A DNA stretch of 64,000 nt, taken from assembly GCA_016705545.1 (NCBI GenBank), contig JADIYA010000001.1, positions 124,001-188,000 on the forward strand, written 5' to 3'. A program made the translations under genes and the position numbers. This document shows positions 60,673 through 64,000 of this stretch, in pieces; positions within the stretch are counted from its first letter, which is position 1, and each line of letters opens with the position of its first letter. Below the pieces are notes generated by a model. The model saw only the letters and a program-made list of their open reading frames with translations, did not search any database and was not told the origin of the DNA. Origin of the DNA: Flavobacteriales bacterium. Its GTDB lineage: Bacteria; Bacteroidota; Bacteroidia; Flavobacteriales_F; PHOS-HE28.

Positions 60673-62573
60673 TGGACATGCGAACGATGAAGCCCTACTT
60701 GTTGATCGCCTCCGCCCTGCTGGCCGGCTGCGCACAGCAACAGCTCGCACAGGCCGATAAGGCCCGGGAGCGCATGGCCTATGCCGAAGCCGCGCCGCGC
60801 TATGAGCGCGCGCTGAACACCCTGGCCGATCGCGATGCCATGCTGCGCGCAGCCGATTCCTATCGCATGCTGAACCAGCCCGCGAAAGCCGCCGCTTGGT
60901 ACAGCGCCGCCGATCGCCTTCAGCCGCTGCAAGGCGACGATGCCATCGCACATGGCCGCATGCTCCTTATGCAGGACCGCACCGGCGAGGCCGCACTGCA
61001 ATTCGAACGTGTTCTGTCCGAGCGGCCTGAGGATCCCGTTGTGCGCGAGCTTGGCTTGGCCATCGCTGATCGGGGGGCCTTCTTCGCAGACACCACGCTC
61101 TTCACGATCGTTCCTGTGCACATTGATGGCGTGAGCAGCGCATTCAGCGCAGTGCCCATGGGCAGCAAGCTGCTGGTCGCCGCAGAGCGCACTCAGGCTG
61201 CGGGCAAGCCGAACCCATGGAACGGTGAAGCCTTCCTGGACCTCTGCACCGTGGAGGCGCGCGAAGGCATCATGGCAGGCATTGCGAAACCCCTGCCTGG
61301 CGAAGTGAACGGCCGCTTCCACGAAGGCCCCGCCGTTCTGAGCAGCGATGGCCGCACCATGTACTTCACCCGTAGTGACTACTTCCGCTTCAGACTGAAC
61401 AAGGACGAGCAGGGCACTAGCCACCTTATGCTCTTCCGCGCTGAGCTGCAGGCTGATGGCCGCTGGGGCAAGGTGAGCTCCTTCGCCTACAACGGCGAGG
61501 ATTTCAGCGCGGGCCATGCTGCACTCAGCGCGGATGGATCCATGCTTTACTACATCAGCGACATGCCCGGGGGCTTTGGTGGAACCGATCTGTACGCCTG
61601 CGAGCGCACCGATGACGGATGGGGCTACCCGCGCAACCTCGGGACTACGGTGAACACGACCGGAAATGAGATGTTTCCCACTTTACGCGGCGACACGCTC
61701 TTCTTCGCCAGCAACGGGCATCGCTCCTTGGGCGGCCTCGACATCTTCCGCACTGTGCAGCACAACGGCGAATGGAGCCAGCCGGAGAACCTCAACTACC
61801 CGATCAATACACGGCACGACGACTTCGCTCTGGTGATGCTCGACGACCGGAAAGGCTACCTCAGCAGCAACCGCGGAGGCCGAGATGGCATTTACCGGAT
61901 CCAGGAGAATGACCCCACCCTCGTGCTCAACATCTCCGTATTCGACGAAGAGGACGGTTCCCCAATGGCCGGTGCCGAGGTGCGCCTGTTGGAGCCGACC
62001 CAGCCGGAACCGCTCACCCTCTTCACCAACGACGATGGCCACGTGAGCTTTCCGCTCACCGTTGACAAGCTCTATGAGGTCCTCGCCAGCAGGGACGGCG
62101 TTTTCACCGAGCGCCGACAGGTGAGCACCATGGAGCAACGCATCAGCCGCAACTACACGGAAGACTTCCGGATGCAGCGCGTCGTGGTGGACAAGCCGAT
62201 CGTGATCGAGAACATCTACTACGACTACGATAGGTGGGACATCCGTCCGGATGCTGCGCAGGAGCTCGACAAAGTGGCGCAGCTCTTCATCGACAACACC
62301 GCACTGAGCTTCGAGCTGGGCTCGCATACCGATAGCCGCGCGAGCGACATGTACAACCTGGTGCTCAGCGATGCACGCGCGCGCAGTGCAATGGACTATT
62401 TGATCCGCAAGGGAGTACCGGCTGAACGCATCAGCGCGCGCGGCTATGGCGAAAGCAAGCTCGTTAACCGCTGCAAGGACGATGTGGACTGCACGGAGGA
62501 AGAGCACCAGGCCAACCGCCGCACCGAGTTCAAGGTGGTGAAGGTGATGCCGATGCTGAGCGAGCGCAAGTGA
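60672..62573 (+). CDS. PorE-like OmpA-family lipoprotein (TPR, propeller, carboxypeptidase-like, OmpA)
   Basis: 633 residues; start 60672 or the in-frame Met at 60687 (MKPYLLIASALLAGC, lipobox LAGC). The order is TPR-like helices (about 25-140), a PD40/WD40-type propeller (about 150-405; GPAVLSSDGRTMYFTR, HAALSADGSMLYYISD, GGTDLYAC, GGLDIFR), a carboxypeptidase-regulatory-like domain (about 418-490) and an OmpA C-terminal peptidoglycan-binding domain (about 510-630; YYDYDRWDIRPDA, GSHTDSRASDMYN, LSDARARSAMDYL, NRRTEF). PorE of Porphyromonas gingivalis has this layout and links T9SS parts to peptidoglycan; here it likely anchors the neighbouring SprF-like/adhesin complex. Confidence 0.9.
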   Translation: MDMRTMKPYLLIASALLAGCAQQQLAQADKARERMAYAEAAPRYERALNTLADRDAMLRAADSYRMLNQPAKAAAWYSAADRLQPLQGDDAIAHGRMLLMQDRTGEAALQFERVLSERPEDPVVRELGLAIADRGAFFADTTLFTIVPVHIDGVSSAFSAVPMGSKLLVAAERTQAAGKPNPWNGEAFLDLCTVEAREGIMAGIAKPLPGEVNGRFHEGPAVLSSDGRTMYFTRSDYFRFRLNKDEQGTSHLMLFRAELQADGRWGKVSSFAYNGEDFSAGHAALSADGSMLYYISDMPGGFGGTDLYACERTDDGWGYPRNLGTTVNTTGNEMFPTLRGDTLFFASNGHRSLGGLDIFRTVQHNGEWSQPENLNYPINTRHDDFALVMLDDRKGYLSSNRGGRDGIYRIQENDPTLVLNISVFDEEDGSPMAGAEVRLLEPTQPEPLTLFTNDDGHVSFPLTVDKLYEVLASRDGVFTERRQVSTMEQRISRNYTEDFRMQRVVVDKPIVIENIYYDYDRWDIRPDAAQELDKVAQLFIDNTALSFELGSHTDSRASDMYNLVLSDARARSAMDYLIRKGVPAERISARGYGESKLVNRCKDDVDCTEEEHQANRRTEFKVVKVMPMLSERK

Positions 62574-64000
62574 TCAGGCCGATCGCAACGCGCGCCGGCG
62601 CACCACATCGCTGAAGGCCTCGCCCGTGGCGTGCGCCTCTGCCCATGCCAGTACATCGAAGTACTTCAGCACGAGCTGCTCATTGGGATCATTGAGGAGC
62701 TCAGCGAGCTGGGCGTGCAGAATCTTGAACAGCTCACGCTTCTGAGCGGCGTCCGTGGTTCGAGCGAGTTTCTTGATGCCATCGATGAGCACCACCTCCA
62801 CCCCATTGGCCCGTTGCCGCTTATCGAGGAATCGCTGCGTGCTCCGCACGATGTAGGCCAGCAGGTCGTAGTTGCCGAGCTCGTAGTGCACCACCAGGTT
62901 GAAGAGCCTGGCATAGGTGAAAATGTCCTGTCGCAAAGTGGTCTCATTGTCATTGAGGACTTTGTTGAGCCAGGCCAAGGACTTGTTCACCTGCCCCGCG
63001 CCGAAGTAGGCGCAAGCCATGCACCATTGGAACTCAAGCGCGTACTCCTTGTGCAGTCGCTCGCCCAAGGCTTCCATGCCCGCGATGAACTCCGGTGCCA
63101 TCTCCACTGCCTGCGCATGCTCGCCGCTGCGATCGAGCAGTCGCAGCTCGCAGATGGTGCCCGCGACATAGACCTGCGTGGCGATGCTGATCCCGCTGAA
63201 ACCCGGTTCCTCGGGAAGCGCGCGCATCAAGGCGATGTTGGCCCGGGCGGCGTCGAGCTCCATCAGCTCGATCTGCCCATTGATGATGTAGTGCAGCGTC
63301 CGCACATAGCGCTTGGGCAGGTCAGCCTTGATCAGCGGGTTCTCGTCAAGGATCTGCTTCACGCGCAGGAATTTCTCAAGGCTGGTGCGCCAATCGCGCT
63401 TCGCCCATTGGCAGAAACCCTGGGTGTAGAAGCATATGGTGGCCGCGCGGCGCGACAAGGCGGTGTTCTTGCCCTTGATGAGTTGGTGCTCGCTGATCTC
63501 CTCCACCATGGCGTGCTCCTCCTCCGTGCGCACGTAGCCCCCGCTGCGGAACACGTAATTGATCTTGCTGTAGAGGATATGATAGGCCGCCAGGTTGCGC
63601 AGCTTCTCGATCACCTCGCGCTCCTCCTCGATCAGGGCATCGAGGTCCTTTGTGAACTCGCCGCTCTCATAGGCCTCCTCCAGCAGCATCTTCTCCCAGT
63701 TGAGCAGCTCGAAGAGGTAGTAGAAGCGCTCGTTCTCCTTGGCAATGCGCTTGGCGCGATGCAGCAACTTGTTGCACTCGGCATAGAGGGCCTTCTGGTA
63801 AAGGATCTCGATGTTCTTGATCTCCTGCTTCAGGATGCCGCTCACCGAGCCCTCGGCATGGTAAGCCCGCAGAGCCTTCAGGATCAGCTTGTAGAGGTGA
63901 TTCTTCTCCGAGGGTAGGTGCTTTATGAAGATCTCCTTGGCGAATTGAAGCTTCAGCGCATCCTCGTCGTAAACAGGTTGCTTATCGATGGCCTCGAAGA
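62574..64000 (-). CDS. Helical-repeat hypothetical protein, N terminus beyond the window (partial)
   Basis: At least 475 residues. A GTG at 63845 could look like a start, but the frame is open without a stop to base 64000 and reads as good protein upstream (AIDKQPVYDEDALKLQFAKEIF...), so the gene runs off the edge. It is almost entirely alpha-helical with TPR-like helix pairs (YQKALYAECNKLLHRAKRIAKENERFYYLFELLNWEKMLLEEAYE, FCQWAKRDWRTSLEKFLRVKQIL, LEFQWCMACAYFGAGQVNKSLAWLNKVL). There is no signal peptide in the visible part, which suggests a cytoplasmic scaffold. No family was recognised. Its stop abuts the stop of the PorE-like gene with no gap. Confidence 0.7.
   Translation of the reverse strand, partial: FEAIDKQPVYDEDALKLQFAKEIFIKHLPSEKNHLYKLILKALRAYHAEGSVSGILKQEIKNIEILYQKALYAECNKLLHRAKRIAKENERFYYLFELLNWEKMLLEEAYESGEFTKDLDALIEEEREVIEKLRNLAAYHILYSKINYVFRSGGYVRTEEEHAMVEEISEHQLIKGKNTALSRRAATICFYTQGFCQWAKRDWRTSLEKFLRVKQILDENPLIKADLPKRYVRTLHYIINGQIELMELDAARANIALMRALPEEPGFSGISIATQVYVAGTICELRLLDRSGEHAQAVEMAPEFIAGMEALGERLHKEYALEFQWCMACAYFGAGQVNKSLAWLNKVLNDNETTLRQDIFTYARLFNLVVHYELGNYDLLAYIVRSTQRFLDKRQRANGVEVVLIDGIKKLARTTDAAQKRELFKILHAQLAELLNDPNEQLVLKYFDVLAWAEAHATGEAFSDVVRRRALRSA

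Noticed and set aside
62631..63917. 428-codon plus-strand frame opposite the final helical-repeat gene
   Set aside because: The minus-strand reading is a coherent helical protein that stays open to the window end; the plus reading is Leu/His/Val-rich shadow.

Overview
The window reads as chromosomal DNA of a visibly GC-rich member of the Bacteroidota, most likely Flavobacteriales-like (lineage is inference). The evidence is several type IX secretion system (T9SS) cargo proteins with type A or type B (gliding-motility type) C-terminal sorting domains, a PorP/SprF-family protein beside a PorE-like OmpA protein, a short primary sigma factor without region 1.1, and a recurring TAnnTTyG box close upstream of start codons that resembles the Bacteroidota -7 promoter element. 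No rRNA, tRNA, CRISPR array, insertion sequence or prophage was recognised. Genes run off both ends.

Layout. 1-4.3 kb: end of a T9SS cargo gene, then a minus-strand run of PASTA protein, T9SS cargo and RluD-type pseudouridine synthase. 4.4-13.6 kb: housekeeping genes (class I aldolase, accD, rpsO, pnp, primary sigma factor, rpe, an outer-membrane barrel, purK, purE). 13.6-17.6 kb: minus-strand set of small His/Cys-rich exported protein, TonB-dependent receptor, small lipoprotein and L,D-transpeptidase, probably metal-related. 17.7-27.2 kb: T9SS surface proteins around pfkA, two of them interrupted by frameshifts, one of these in a run of eight C.

27.7-39.7 kb holds the most unusual locus, a compact NRPS/PKS cluster: an A-PCP-KS-AT-ACP-aminotransferase megasynthase, a C-A-PCP-TE NRPS, a stand-alone thioesterase that looks like a copy of the terminal TE domain, and an Sfp-type phosphopantetheinyl transferase. 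The predicted chemistry is: an amino acid (Pro-like code) is loaded, extended with malonyl, transaminated at the beta-keto group, joined to a Val-like residue and released.

39.7-52.2 kb: RecD-like helicase, then short tightly packed or overlapping operons (hypothetical membrane protein-DUF3822-rsmD-coaD-thioredoxin-like; lipoprotein-DUF2490-SCO-L,D-transpeptidase; rmuC-GWxTD-rlmB). They are separated by a 540-bp stretch around 46 kb with no convincing gene but two strong hairpins. 52.4-62.6 kb: an apparent surface-adhesion operon of a small exported protein, a 2329-residue SprB-repeat adhesin with type B sorting domain, a PorP/SprF-family protein and a PorE-like OmpA protein. The window ends in a minus-strand helical-repeat protein truncated at its N terminus.
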